Assembly (NCBI RefSeq): GCF_964355755.1
Contig: NC_092676.1
Span: 12,942,288 to 13,006,287 of the forward strand
Length of the DNA: 64,000 nt
DNA from: Antedon mediterranea
Taxonomy: Eukaryota; Echinodermata; Crinoidea; Comatulida; Antedonidae
Reading direction: 5' to 3'
The notes beneath the pieces are model-generated. The model was not told the DNA's origin. It was given only the letters and a program-made list of their open reading frames with translations, and searched no databases. A program made the position numbers and the translations under genes. Shown in pieces: positions 48,645 to 61,956 of the stretch; positions within the stretch are counted from its first letter, which is position 1, and each line of letters starts with the position of its first letter.

Positions 48645-50601
48645 CTTAAAATCACATTTGAAACCGTTTTAGAGCATTTTGAGCATTTCGATAAAACTTT
48701 TCACACAAAAACATCGAAGTGTACAAAATAGCTTCAAATCACATTTGAAACCGTTTTAGACCATTTTGAGCATTTCGATAAAACTTTTCACACAAAAACA
48801 TCAAAGTGTACAAAATAGCTTCAAATCGCATTTGGAGACGTTTTAGACCATTTTGTGCATTTCGATGAAACTTGGTTACACAAAAACATCAAAGTGCTTA
48901 AAATCACATTTGAAACCGTTTTAGAGCATTTTTAGCATTTCGATAATACTTTTCACACAAAAACATCAAAGAGTACAAAATAGCTTCAAATCGCATTTGG
49001 AGACGTTTTAGACCATTTTGTGCATTTCGATGAAACTTGGTTACACAAAAACATCAAAGTGCTTAAAATCACATTTGAAACCGTTTTAGACCATTTTGAG
49101 CATTTCGATAAAACTTTTCACACAAAAAAATCAAAGTGCACAAAATAGCTTCAAATCGCATTTGGGGACGTTTTAGACTATTTTGTGCATTTCGAAAAAA
49201 TTTGTTAACATAAAAAGACCAAAGTGTTTAGAATATCTCCAAATCGCATTTGGAGACGTTTTAAACCATTTTGTGCATTTCGATGGAACTTGGTTACACA
49301 AAAACATCAAAGTGCTTAAAATCACATTTAAAACCGTTTTAGAGCATTTTGAGCATTTCGATAAAACTTTTCACACAAAAACATCAAAGTGTACAAAATA
49401 GCTTCAAATCGCATTTAGAGACGTTTTAGACCATTTTGTGCATTTTGATAAAAATTTTCACACAAAAACATCAAATTGCACAAAATAGCTTAATATTGTG
49501 TTTGAAAACGTTTTAAACCATTTTGAGCATGTCGATAAAACTTTTCACACAAAAATATCAAAGTGCCCAGAATATCTTCAAATCGCATTTAGAGACGTTT
49601 TAGACCATTTTGTGCATTTCGAAAAAATTTGTTAACATAAAAAGACCAAAGTGTTTAGATTATCTCCAAATCGCATTTGGAGACGTTTTAGACCATTTTG
49701 TGCATTTCGATGAAACTTGGTTACACAAAAACATCAAAGTGCTTAAAATCACATTTGAAACCGTTTTAGAGCATTTTGAGCATTTCGATAAAACTTTTCA
49801 CACAAAAACATCAAAGTGTACAAAATAGCTTCAAATCACATTTGAAACCGTTTTAGACCATTTTGAGCATTTCGATAAAACTTTTCACACAAAAACATCA
49901 AAGTGTACAGAATAGCTTCAAATCGCATTTGGAGACGTTTTAGACCATTTTGTGCATTTCGATGAAACTTGGTTACACAAAAACATCAAAGTGCTTAAAA
50001 TCACATTTGAAACCGTTTTAGAGCATTTTTAACATTTCGATAATACTTTTCACACAAAAACATCAAATTGCACAAAATAGCTTCAAATCACATTTGGAGA
50101 CGTTTTAGACCATTTTGTGCATTTCGATGAAACTTGGTTACACAAAAACATCAAAGTGCTTAAAATCACATTTGAAACCGTTTTAGAGCATTTTGAGCAT
50201 TTCGATAAAACTTTTCACACAAAAAAATCAAACTGCACAAAATAGCTTCAAATCGCATTTGGAGAGGTTTTAGACCATTTTGTGCATTTCGATAAAACTT
50301 TTCACACAAAAACATCAAAGTGTACAAAATAGCTTCAAATCGCATTTAGAGACGTTTTAGACCATTTTGGTTTTTTACACAAAAACATCAAAGTGCACAA
50401 AATAGCTTCAAATCGCATTTAGAGATGTTTTAGACCATTTTTTTGCATTTCGATAAAATTTTTCACACAAAAACATCAAATTGCACAAAATAGCTTAATA
50501 CCGTGTTTGAAATCATTTTAAACCATTTTGAGCATGTCGATAAAACTTTTCACACAAAAACATCAAAGTGCACAGAATATCTTCAAATCGCATTTAGAGA
50601 C
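48500..50601 (+). repeat. 2102-bp tandem duplication, copy 1
   Basis: E starts 48500, 49170 and 49597 recur at 50602, 51272 and 51699. The block is 670 + 427 + 1005 bp. Copies share aaagagtacaaaatag and gataaaaattttcac. They agree for about 1.87 kb; from about 50369 copy 1 has an out-of-register deletion while copy 2 continues into an F-G pair matching 21.7 kb. Confidence 0.87.
50350..50400 (+). repeat. Out-of-register deletion junction
   Basis: gttttagaccattttgg runs into ttttttacacaaaaacatc. Against 19561-19671, about 91 bp are missing, spanning the rest of an A unit and the start of an H unit. The extra g and t at the join are not explained by either parent, suggesting end-joining rather than homologous exchange; that is inference. 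Confidence 0.8.
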
Positions 50602-52471
50602 GTTTTAGACCATTTTGTGCATTTCGAAAAAATTTGTTAACATAAAAAGACAAAAGTGTTTAGAATATCTCCAAATCGCATTTGGAGACGTTTTAGACCA
50701 TTTTGTGCATTTCGATGAAACTTGGTTACACAAAAACATCAAAGTGCTTAAAATCACATTTGAAACCGTTTTAGAGCATTTTGAGCATTTCGATAAAACT
50801 TTTCACACAAAAACATCGAAGTGTACAAAATAGCTTCAAATCACATTTGAAACCGTTTTAGACCATTTTGAGCATTTCGATAAAACTTTTCACACAAAAA
50901 CATCAAAGTGTACAAAATAGCTTCAAATCGCATTTGGAGACGTTTTAGACCATTTTGTGCATTTCGATGAAACTTGGTTACACAAAAACATCAAAGTGCT
51001 TAAAATCACATTTGAAACCGTTTTAGAGCATTTTTAGCATTTCGATAATACTTTTCACACAAAAACATCAAAGAGTACAAAATAGCTTCAAATCGCATTT
51101 GGAGACGTTTTAGACCATTTTGTGCATTTCGATGAAACTTGGTTACACAAAAACATCAAAGTGCTTAAAATCACATTTGAAACCGTTTTAGACCATTTTG
51201 AGCATTTCGATAAAACTTTTCACACAAAAAAATCAAAGTGCACAAAATAGCTTCAAATCGCATTTGGGGACGTTTTAGACTATTTTGTGCATTTCGAAAA
51301 AATTTGTTAACATAAAAAGACCAAAGTGTTTAGAATATCTCCAAATCGCATTTGGAGACGTTTTAAACCATTTTGTGCATTTCGATGGAACTTGGTTACA
51401 CAAAAACATCAAAGTGCTTAAAATCACATTTAAAACCGTTTTAGAGCATTTTGAGCATTTCGATAAAACTTTTCACACAAAAACATCAAAGTGTACAAAA
51501 TAGCTTCAAATCGCATTTAGAGACGTTTTAGACCATTTTGTGCATTTTGATAAAAATTTTCACACAAAAACATCAAATTGCACAAAATAGCTTAATATTG
51601 TGTTTGAAAACGTTTTAAACCATTTTGAGCATGTCGATAAAACTTTTCACACAAAAATATCAAAGTGCCCAGAATATCTTCAAATCGCATTTAGAGACGT
51701 TTTAGACCATTTTGTGCATTTCGAAAAAATTTGTTAACATAAAAAGACCAAAGTGTTTAGATTATCTCCAAATCGCATTTGGAGACGTTTTAGACCATTT
51801 TGTGCATTTCGATGAAACTTGGTTACACAAAAACATCAAAGTGCTTAAAATCACATTTGAAACCGTTTTAGAGCATTTTGAGCATTTCGATAAAACTTTT
51901 CACACAAAAACATCAAAGTGTACAAAATAGCTTCAAATCACATTTGAAACCGTTTTAGACCATTTTGAGCATTTCGATAAAACTTTTCACACAAAAACAT
52001 CAAAGTGTACAGAATAGCTTCAAATCGCATTTGGAGACGTTTTAGACCATTTTGTGCATTTCGATGAAACTTGGTTACACAAAAACATCAAAGTGCTTAA
52101 AATCACATTTGAAACCGTTTTAGAGCATTTTTAACATTTCGATAATACTTTTCACACAAAAACATCAAATTGCACAAAATAGCTTCAAATCACATTTGGA
52201 GACGTTTTAGACCATTTTGTGCATTTCGATGAAACTTGGTTACACAAAAACATCAAAGTGCTTAAAATCACATTTGAAACCGTTTTAGAGCATTTTGAGC
52301 ATTTCGATAAAACTTTTCACACAAAAAAATCAAACTGCACAAAATAGCTTCAAATCGCATTTGGAGAGGTTTTAGACCATTTTGTGCATTTCGATAAAAC
52401 TTTTCACACAAAAACATCAAAGTGTACAAAATAGCTTCAAATCGCATTTAGAGACGTTTTAGACCATTTTG
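50602..52471 (+). repeat. 2102-bp tandem duplication, copy 2 (shared part)
   Basis: Near-identical to 48500-50369. The locus at 19892-21660 is the single-copy counterpart. The 2102-bp duplication therefore appears to have formed after the 30.8-kb-spaced duplication, unless one copy was lost near 20 kb. Confidence 0.86.
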
Positions 52472-53560
52472 TGCATTTCGATAAAACTTTTCACACAAAA
52501 ACATCAAATTGCACAAAATAGCTTAATATCGTGTTTGAAAACGTTTTAAACCATTTTGAGCATGTCGATAAAACTTTTCACAAAAAAATATCAAAGTGCA
52601 CAGAATATCTTCAAATCGCATTTAGAGACGTTTTAGACCATTTTGTGCATTTCGATGAAACTTGGTTACACAAAAACATCAAAGTGCTTAAAATCACATT
52701 TAAAACCGTTTTAGAGCGTTTTGAGCATTTCGATAAAACTTTTCACACAAAAACATCAAATTGCACAAAATAGCTTAATACCGTGTTTGAAATCATTTTA
52801 AACCATTTTGAGCATGTCGATAAAACTTTTCACACAAAAACATCAAAGTGCACAGAATATCTTCAAATCGCATTTAGAGACGTTTTAGACCATTTTGTGC
52901 ATTTCGAAAAAATTTGTTAACATAAAAAGACCAAAGTGTTTAGAATATCTCCAAATCGCAATTTGAGACGTTTTAGACCATTTTGTGCATTTCGATGAAA
53001 CTTGGTTACACAAAAACATCAAAGTGCTTAAAATCACATTTGAAACCGTTTTAGAGCATTTTGAGCATTTCGATAAAACTTTTCACACAAAAACATCAAA
53101 GTGTACAAAATAGCTTCAAATCACATTTGAAACCGTTTTAGACCATTTTGAGCATTTCGATAAAACTTTTCACACAAAAACATCAAAGTGTACAAAATAG
53201 CTTCAAATCGCATTTGGAGACGTTTTAGACCATTTTGTGCATTTCGATGAAACTTGGTTACACAAAAACATCAAAGTGCTTAAAATCACATTTGAAACCG
53301 TTTTAGAGCATTTTTAGCATTTCGATAATACTTTTCACACAAAAACATCAAAGTGTACAAAATAGCTTCAAATCGCATTTAGAGATGTTTTAGACCATTT
53401 TGTGCAATTCGATAAAACTTTTCACACAAAAACATCAAATTGCACAAAATAGCTTAATATCGTGTTTGAAAACGTTTTAGACCATTTTGAGCATGTCGAT
53501 AAAACTTTTCACACAAAAACATAAAAGTGAACAGAATAGCTTCAAATTGCATTTGGAGAC

Positions 53561-55014
53561 GTTTTAGAGCATTTTGTGCATTTCGATAAAATGTGTTAAC
53601 ATAAAAAGACCAAAGTGTTTAGAATATCTTCAAATCACATTTGGAGACGTTTTAGACCATTTTTTGCATTTCGATGAAACTTGGTTACACAAAAACATCA
53701 AAGTGCTTAAAATCACATTTAAAACCGTTTTAGAGCATTTTGAGCATTTCGATAAAACTTTTCACACAAAAACATCAAAGTGTACAAAATAGCTTCAAAT
53801 CGCATTTAGAGAGGTTTTAGACCATTTTGTGCATTTCGATAAAACTTTTCACACAAAAACATCAAAGTGTACAAAATAACTTCAAATCGTATTTAGAGAC
53901 GTTTTAGACCATTTTGTGCATTTTGATAAAACTTTTCACACAAAAACATCAAATTGCACAAAATAGCTTAATATCGTGTTTGAAAACGTTTTAAACCATT
54001 TTGAGCATGTCGATAAAACTTTTCACACAAAAATATCAAAGTGCACAGAATATCTTCAAATCGCATTTAGAGACGTTTTAGACCATTTTGTGCATTTCGA
54101 AAAAATTTGTTAACATAAAAAGACCAAAGTGTTTAGAATATCTCCAAATCGCATTTGGAGACGTTTTAGACCATTTTGTGTTTTTCGAAAAAACTTTTCA
54201 CACAAAAACATCAAAGTGTACAAAATTCCTTCAAATCGCATTTGGAGACGTTTTAGACCATTTTGTGATTTTCGAAAAACTTTTCACACAAAAACATCAA
54301 AGTGTAGAAAATTGCTTCAAATCGCATTTAGAGATGTTTTAGAGCATTTTGTGCATTTCGAAAAAATTTGTTAACATAAAAAGACCAAAGTGTTTAGAAT
54401 ATCTCCAAATCGCATTTGGAGACGTTTTAGACCATTTTGTGCATTTCGATGACACTTGGTTACACAAAAACATCAAAGTGCTTAAAATCACATTTAAAAC
54501 CGTTTTAGAGCGTTTTGAGCATTTCGATAAACTTTTCAAACAAAAACATCAAAGTGTACAAAATAGCTTCAAATCGTATTTGGAGACGTTTTAGACCATT
54601 TTGTGCGTTTCGATGAATCTTGGTTACACAAAAACATCAAAGTGCTTAAAATTAAATTTAAAACCGTTTTAGTGCATTTTGAGCATTTCGATAAAACTTT
54701 TCACACAAAAACATCAAAGTGCACAAAATAGCTTCAAATCGCATTTAGAGATGTTTTAGACCATTTTGTGCGTTTCGATAAAACTTTTCACACAAAAACA
54801 TCAAATTGCACAAAATAGCTTAATATCGTGTTTGAAAACGTTTTAGACCATTTTGAGCATGTCGATAAAACTTTTCACACAAAAACATAAAAGTGCACAG
54901 AATAGCTTCAAATCGCATTTGGAGACGTTTTAGACCATTTTGTGCATTTCGAAAAAACTTTTTAACATAAAAACACCAAAGTGCTTAGAATAGCTTCAAA
55001 TCGCATTTGGAGAC
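53561..55014 (+). repeat. 1454-bp tandem duplication, copy 1
   Basis: It runs from an M unit through A, B, I, F, G, E, J, K, E, A, H, the gtgc unit, F and an L unit. M starts at 53561 and 55015; E starts 54075 and 54336 recur at 55529 and 55790. The single-copy counterpart is at 22763-24216. A small private difference is aaaattaaattt at 54650. Confidence 0.88.
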
Positions 55015-56380
55015 GTTTTAGACCATTTTGTGCATTTCGATAAAATGTGTTAACATAAAAAGACCAAAGTGTTTAGAATATCTTCAAATCACATTTGGAG
55101 ACGTTTTAGACCATTTTTTGCATTTCGATGAAACTTGGTTACACAAAAACATCAAAGTGCTTAAAATCACATTTAAAACCGTTTTAGAGCATTTTGAGCA
55201 TTTCGATAAAACTTTTCACACAAAAACATCAAAGTGTACAAAATAGCTTCAAATCGCATTTAGAGAGGTTTTAGACCATTTTGTGCATTTCGATAAAACT
55301 TTTCACACAAAAACATCAAAGTGTACAAAATAACTTCAAATCGTATTTAGAGACGTTTTAGACCATTTTGTGCATTTTGATAAAACTTTTCACACAAAAA
55401 CATCAAATTGCACAAAATAGCTTAATATCGTGTTTGAAAACGTTTTAAACCATTTTGAGCATGTCGATAAAACTTTTCACACAAAAATATCAAAGTGCAC
55501 AGAATATCTTCAAATCGCATTTAGAGACGTTTTAGACCATTTTGTGCATTTCGAAAAAATTTGTTAACATAAAAAGACCAAAGTGTTTAGAATATCTCCA
55601 AATAGCATTTGGAGACGTTTTAGACCATTTTGTGTTTTTCGAAAAAACTTTTCACACAAAAACATCAAAGTGTACAAAATTCCTTCAAATCGCATTTGGA
55701 GACGTTTTAGACCATTTTGTGATTTTCGAAAAACTTTTCACACAAAAACATCAAAGTGTAGAAAATTGCTTCAAATCGCATTTAGAGATGTTTTAGAGCA
55801 TTTTGTGCATTTCGAAAAAATTTGTTAACATAAAAAGACCAAAGTGTTTAGAATATCTCCAAATCGCATTTGGAGACGTTTTAGACCATTTTGTGCATTT
55901 CGATGACACTTGGTTACACAAAAACATCAAAGTGCTTAAAATCACATTTAAAACCGTTTTAGAGCGTTTTGAGCATTTCGATAAACTTTTCAAACAAAAA
56001 CATCAAAGTGTACAAAATAGCTTCAAATCGTATTTGGAGACGTTTTAGACCATTTTGTGCGTTTCGATGAATCTTGGTTACACAAAAACATCAAAGTGCT
56101 TAAAATCAAATTTAAAACCGTTTTAGTGCATTTTGAGCATTTCGATAAAACTTTTCACACAAAAACATCAAAGTGCACAAAATAGCTTCAAATCGCATTT
56201 AGAGATGTTTTAGACCATTTTGTGCGTTTCGATAAAACTTTTCACACAAAAACATCAAATTGCACAAAATAGCTTAATATCGTGTTTGAAAACGTTTTAG
56301 ACCATTTTGAGCATGTCGATAAAACTTTTCACACAAAAACATAAAAGTGCACAGAATAGCTTCAAATCGCATTTGGAGAC
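55015..56380 (+). repeat. 1454-bp tandem duplication, copy 2 (1366 bp)
   Basis: It lacks the terminal L unit and instead joins a D unit at 56381. A private change is atagcatttgg in the E unit at 55604. Its entry at 55015 is gttttagacc while copy 1 has gttttagagc, so the exchange point lies within the first bases of the M unit. Confidence 0.86.
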
Positions 56381-59300
56381 GTTTTAGAGCATTTTTAACA
56401 TTTCGATAATACTTTTCACACAAAAACATCAAAGTGTACAAAATAGCTTCAAATCGCATTTGGAGACGTTTTAGACACATTTTGTGCATTTCGATGAAAC
56501 TTGGTTACACAAAAACATCAAAGTGCTTAAAATCACATTTGAAACCGTTTTAGAGCATTTTGAGCATTTCGATAAAACTTTTCACACAAAAAAATCAAAG
56601 TGCACAAAATAGCTTCAAATCGCATTTGGAGAGGTTTTAGACCATTTTGTGCATTTCGATAAAACTTTTCACACAAAAACATCAAAGTGTACAAAATAGC
56701 TTCAAATCGCATTTAGAGACGTTTTAGACCATTTTGTGCATTTCGATGAAACTTGGTTACACAAAAACATCAAAGTGCTTAAAATCACATTTAAAACCGT
56801 TTTAGAGCGTTTTGAGCATTTCGATAAACTTTTTACAAAAAAACATCAAAGTGCACAAAATAGCTTCAAATCGCATTTAGAGATGTTTTAGACCATTTTG
56901 TGCATTTCGATAAAACTTTTCACACAAAAACATCAAATTGCACAAAATAGCTTAATACCGTGTTTGAAATCATTTTAAACCATTTTGAGCATGTCGATAA
57001 AACTTTTCACACAAAAACATCAAAGTGCACAGAATATCTTCAAATCGCATTTAGAGACGTTTTAGACCATTTTGTGCATTTCGAAAAAATTTGTTAACAT
57101 AAAAAGACCAAAGTGTTTAGAATATCTCCAAATCGCATTTGGAGACGTTTTAGACCATTTTGTGCATTTCGATGAAACTTGGTTACACAAAAACATCAAA
57201 GTGCTTAAAATCACATTTGAAACCGTTTTAGAGCATTTTGAGCATTTCGATAAAACTTTTCACACAAAAACATCAAAGTGTACAAAATAGCTTCAAATCA
57301 CATTTGAAACCGTTTTAGACCATTTTGAGCATTTCGATAAAACTTTTCACACAAAAACATCAAAGTGTACAAAATAGCTTCAAATCGCATTTGGAGACGT
57401 TTTAGACCATTTTGTGCATTTCGATGAAACTTGGTTACACAAAAACATCAAAGTGCTTAAAATCACATTTGAAACCGTTTTAGAGCATTTTTAGCATTTC
57501 GATAATACTTTTCACACAAAAACATCAAAGTGTACAAAATAGCTTCAAATCGCATTTGGAGACGTTTTAGACCATTTTGTGCATTTCGATGAAACTTGGT
57601 AACACAAAAACATCAAAGTGCTTAAAATCACATTTGAAACCGTTTTAGACCATTTTGAGCATTTCGATAAAACTTTTCACACAAAAAAATCAAAGTGCAC
57701 AAAATAGCTTCAAATCGCATTTGGGGACGTTTTAGACTATTTTGTGCATTTCGAAAAAATTTGTTAACATAAAAAGACCAAAGTGTTTAGAATATCTCCA
57801 AATCGCATTTGGAGACGTTTTAAACCATTTTGTGCATTTCGATGGAACTTGGTTACACAAAAACATCAAAGTGCTTAAAATCACATTTAAAACCGTTTTA
57901 GAGCATTTTTAGCATTCCGATAAAACATTTCACACAAAAACATCAAAGTGCACAAAATAGCTTCAAATCGCATTTAGAGATGTTTTAGACCATTTTGTGC
58001 ATTTCGATAAAACTTTTCACACAAAAACATCAAATTGCACAAAATAGCTTAATACCGTGTTTGAAATCATTTTAAACCATTTTGAGCATGTCGATAAAAC
58101 TTTTCACACAAAAACATCAAAGTGCACAGAATTTCTTCAAATCGCATTTAGAGACGTTTTAGACCATTTTGTGCATTTCGAAAAAATTTGTTAACATAAA
58201 AAGACCAAAGTGTTTAGAATATCTCCAAATCGCATTTGGAGACGTTTTAGACCATTTTGTGCATTTCGATGAAACTTGGTTACACAAAAACATCAAAGTG
58301 CTTAAAATCACATTTGAAACCGTTTTAGAGCATTTTGAGCATTTCGATAAAACTTTTCACACAAAAACATCAAAGTGTACAAAATAGCTTCAAATCACAT
58401 TTGAAACCGTTTTAGACCATTTTGAGCATTTCGATAAAACTTTTCACACAAAAACATCAAAGTGTACAAAATAGCTTCAAATCGCATTTGGAGACGTTTT
58501 AGACCATTTTGTGCATTTCGATGAAACTTGGTTACACAAAAACATCAAAGTGCTTAAAATCACATTTGAAACCGTTTTAGAGCATTTTTAGCATTTCGAT
58601 AATACTTTTCACACAAAAACATCAAAGTGTACAAAATAGCTTCAAATCGCATTTGGAGACGTTTTAGACCATTTTGTGCATTTCGATGAATCTTGGTTAC
58701 ACAAAAACATCAAAGTGCTTAAAATCACATTTGAAACCGTTTTAGACCATTTTGAGCATTTCGATAAAACTTTTCAGACAAAAAAATCAAAGTGCACAAA
58801 ATAGCTTCAAATCGCATTTGGGGACGTTTTAGACTATTTTGTGCATTTCGAAAAAATTTGTTAACATAAAAAGACCAAAGTGTTTAGAATATCTCCAAAT
58901 CGCATTTGGAGACGTTTTAAACCATTTTGTGCATTTCGATGGAACTTGGTTACACAAAAACATCAAAGTGCTTAAAATCACATTTAAAACCGTTTTAGAG
59001 CATTTTTAGCATTTCGATAAAACTTTTCACACAAAAACATCAAAGTGTACAAAATAGCTTCAAATCGCATTTAGAGAGGTTTTAGACCATTTTGTGCATT
59101 TCGATAAAACTTTTCACACAAAAACATCAAAGTGTACAAAATAGCTTCAAATTGCATTTAGAGACGTTTTAGACCATTTTGTGCATTTCGATAAAACTTT
59201 TCACACAAAAACATCAAATTGCACAAAATCGTTTTAAACCATTTTAAATCGTTTTAAACCATTTTGAGCATGTCGATAAAACTTTTCACAAAAAACATCA

Positions 59301-61395
59301 AAGTGCACAGAATAGCTTCAAATTGAATTTGGAGACGTTTTAGAGCATTTTTTGCATTTCGATAAAATGTGTTAACATAAAAAGACCAAAGTGTTTAGAA
59401 TATCTTCAAATCACATTTGGAGACATTTTAGACCATTTTTTGCATTTCGATGAAACTTGGTTACACAAAAACATCAAAGTGCTTAAAATCACATTTGAAA
59501 CCGTTTTAGAGCATTTTGAGCATTTCGATAAAACTTTTCACACAAAAACATCAAAGTGTACAAAATAGCTTCAAATCGCATTTAGAGACGTTTTAGACCA
59601 TTTTGTGCATTTCGAAAAAATTTGTTAACATAAAAAGACCAAAGTGTTTAGAATATCTCCAAATCGCATTTGGAGACGTTTTAGACCATTTTGTGCATTT
59701 CGATGAAACTTGGTTACACAAAAACATCAAAGTGCTTAAAATCACATTTGAAACCGTTTTAGAGCATTTTTAGCATTTCGATAATACTTTTCACACAAAA
59801 ACATCAAAGTGTACAAAATAGCTTCAAATCGCATTTGGAGACGTTTTAGACCATTTTGTGCATTTCGATGAAACTTGGTTACACAAAAACATGAAAGTGC
59901 TTAAAATCACATTTGAAACCGTTTTAGACCATTTTGAGCATTTCGATAAAACTTTTCACACAAAAAAATCAAAGTGCACAAAATAGCTTCAAATCGCATT
60001 TGGAGACGTTTTGGACTATTTTGTGCATTTTGAAAAAATTTGTTAACATAAAAAGACCAAAGTGTTTAGAATATCTCCAAATCGCATTTGGAGACGTTTT
60101 AAACCATTTTGTGCATTTCGATGGAACTTGGTTACACAAAAACATCAAAGTGCTTAAAATCACATTTAAAACCGTTTTAGAGCATTTTGAGCATTTCGAT
60201 AAAACTTTTCACACAAAAACATCAAATTGCACAAAATAGCTTAATACCGTGTTTGAAATCGTTTTAAACCATTTTGAGCATGTCGATAAAACTTTACACA
60301 AAAAAACATCAAAGTGCACAGAATAGCTTCAAATCGCATTTGGAGACGTTTTAAACCATTTTGTGCATTTCGATAAAACTTTTCACATAAAAACAACAAA
60401 GTGTACAAAATAGCTTCAAATCGCATTTAGAGACGTTTTAGACCATTTTGGGAATTTCGATGAAACTTGGTTACACAAATACATAAAAATGCTTAAAATC
60501 ACATTTCAAACCGTTTTAGAGCATTTTGAGCATTTCGATAAAACTTTTCACACAAAAACATCAAAGTGCACAAAATAGCTTCAAATCGCATTTAGAGATG
60601 TTTTAGACCATTTTGTGCAATTCGATAAAACTTTTCACACAAAAACATCAAATTGCACAAAATAGCTTAATATCGTGTTTGAAAACGTTTTAGACCATTT
60701 TGAGCATGTCGATAAAACTTTTCACACAAAAACATAAAAGTGAACAGAATAGCTTCAAATTGCATTTGGAGACGTTTTAGAGCATTTTGTGCATTTCGAT
60801 AAAATGTGTTAACATAAAAAGACCAAAGTGTTTAGAATATCTTCAAATCACATTTGGAGACGTACTTTAGACCATTTTTTGCATTTCGATGAAACTTGGT
60901 TACACAAAAACATCAAAGTGCTTAAAATCACATTTAAAACCGTTTTAGAGCATTTTGAGCATTTCGATAAAACTTTTCACACAAAAACATCAAAGTGTAC
61001 AAAATAGCTTCAAATCGCATTTAGAGAGGTTTTAGACCATTTTGTGCATTTCGATAAAACTTTTCACACAAAAACATCAAAGTGTACAAAATAACTTCAA
61101 ATCGTATTTAGAGACGTTTTAGACCATTTTGTGCATTTTGTTAAAACTTTTCACACAAAAACATCAAATTGCACAAAATAGCTTAATATCGTGTTTGAAA
61201 ACGTTTTAAACCATTTTGAGCATGTCGATAAAACTTTTCACACAAAAATATCAAAGTGCACAGAATATCTTCAAATCGCATTTAGAGACGTTTTAGACCA
61301 TTTTGTGCATTTCGAAAAAATTTGTTAACATAAAAAGACCAAAGTGTTTAGAATATCTCAAAATCGCATTTGGAGACGTTTTAGACCATTTTGTG
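56381..61395 (+). repeat. Segmental duplication at ~30.9-kb spacing, copy 2 (pairs with 25574-30491)
   Basis: It begins exactly at a gtttta unit start, where the truncated second 1454-bp copy is joined to a D unit with tttttaacatttcg. It ends in the E unit at 61290, after which A follows here and J follows at 30474. Confidence 0.88.
59228..59267 (+). repeat. 20-bp internal tandem duplication (copy 5)
   Basis: Exactly 30895 bp from the copy at 28333, in agreement with the offset of the surrounding 57.1-60.9 kb duplication. Confidence 0.9.
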
Positions 61396-61956
61396 CATTT
61401 CGATGAAACTTGGTTACACAAAAACATCAAAGTGCTTAAAATCACATTTGAAACCGTTTTAGAGCATTTTGAGCATTTCGATAAAACTTTTCACACAAAA
61501 ACATCAAAGTGTACAAAATAGCTTCAAATCACATTTGCAACCGTTTTAGACCATTTTGAGCATTTCGATAAAACTTTTCACACAAAAACATCAAAGTGTA
61601 CAAAATAGCTTCAAATCGCATTTGGAGACGTTTTAGACCATTTTGTGCATTTCGATGAAACTTGGTTACACAAAAACATCAAAGTCCTTAAAATCACATT
61701 TGAAACCGTTTTAGACCATTTTGAGCATTTCGATAAAACTTTTCAGACAAAAAAAATCAAAGTGCACAAAATAGCTTCAAATCGCATTTGGAGACGTTTT
61801 AGACTATTTTGTGCATTTCGAAAAAATTTGTTAACATAAAAAGACCAAAGTGTTTAGAATATCTCCAAATCGCATTTAGAGACGTTTTAGACCATTTTGG
61901 GCATTTCGATGGAACTTGGTTACACAAAAACATCAAAGTGCTTAAAATCACATTTG

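Larger units (their letters stand above)
50381..55037 (+). repeat. Segmental duplication at ~30.8-kb spacing, copy 2 (pairs with 19671-24240)
   Basis: Same unit order and markers as 19671-24240. Its right edge coincides with the start of a 1454-bp tandem duplication. Its left part follows an out-of-register deletion at about 50369. Confidence 0.87.

Noticed and set aside
53561-56380. LTR-like pair flanking an element (1454-bp direct repeats)
   Set aside because: The copies abut each other and consist of satellite monomers. There is no internal coding region, primer-binding site or target duplication.
25574-61395. Assembly artefact as the sole explanation of the ~30.8-kb duplication
   Set aside because: The copies differ by whole E units, a 9-bp deletion, tandem expansions and scattered substitutions, which favours real divergence. 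It cannot be fully excluded without reads.
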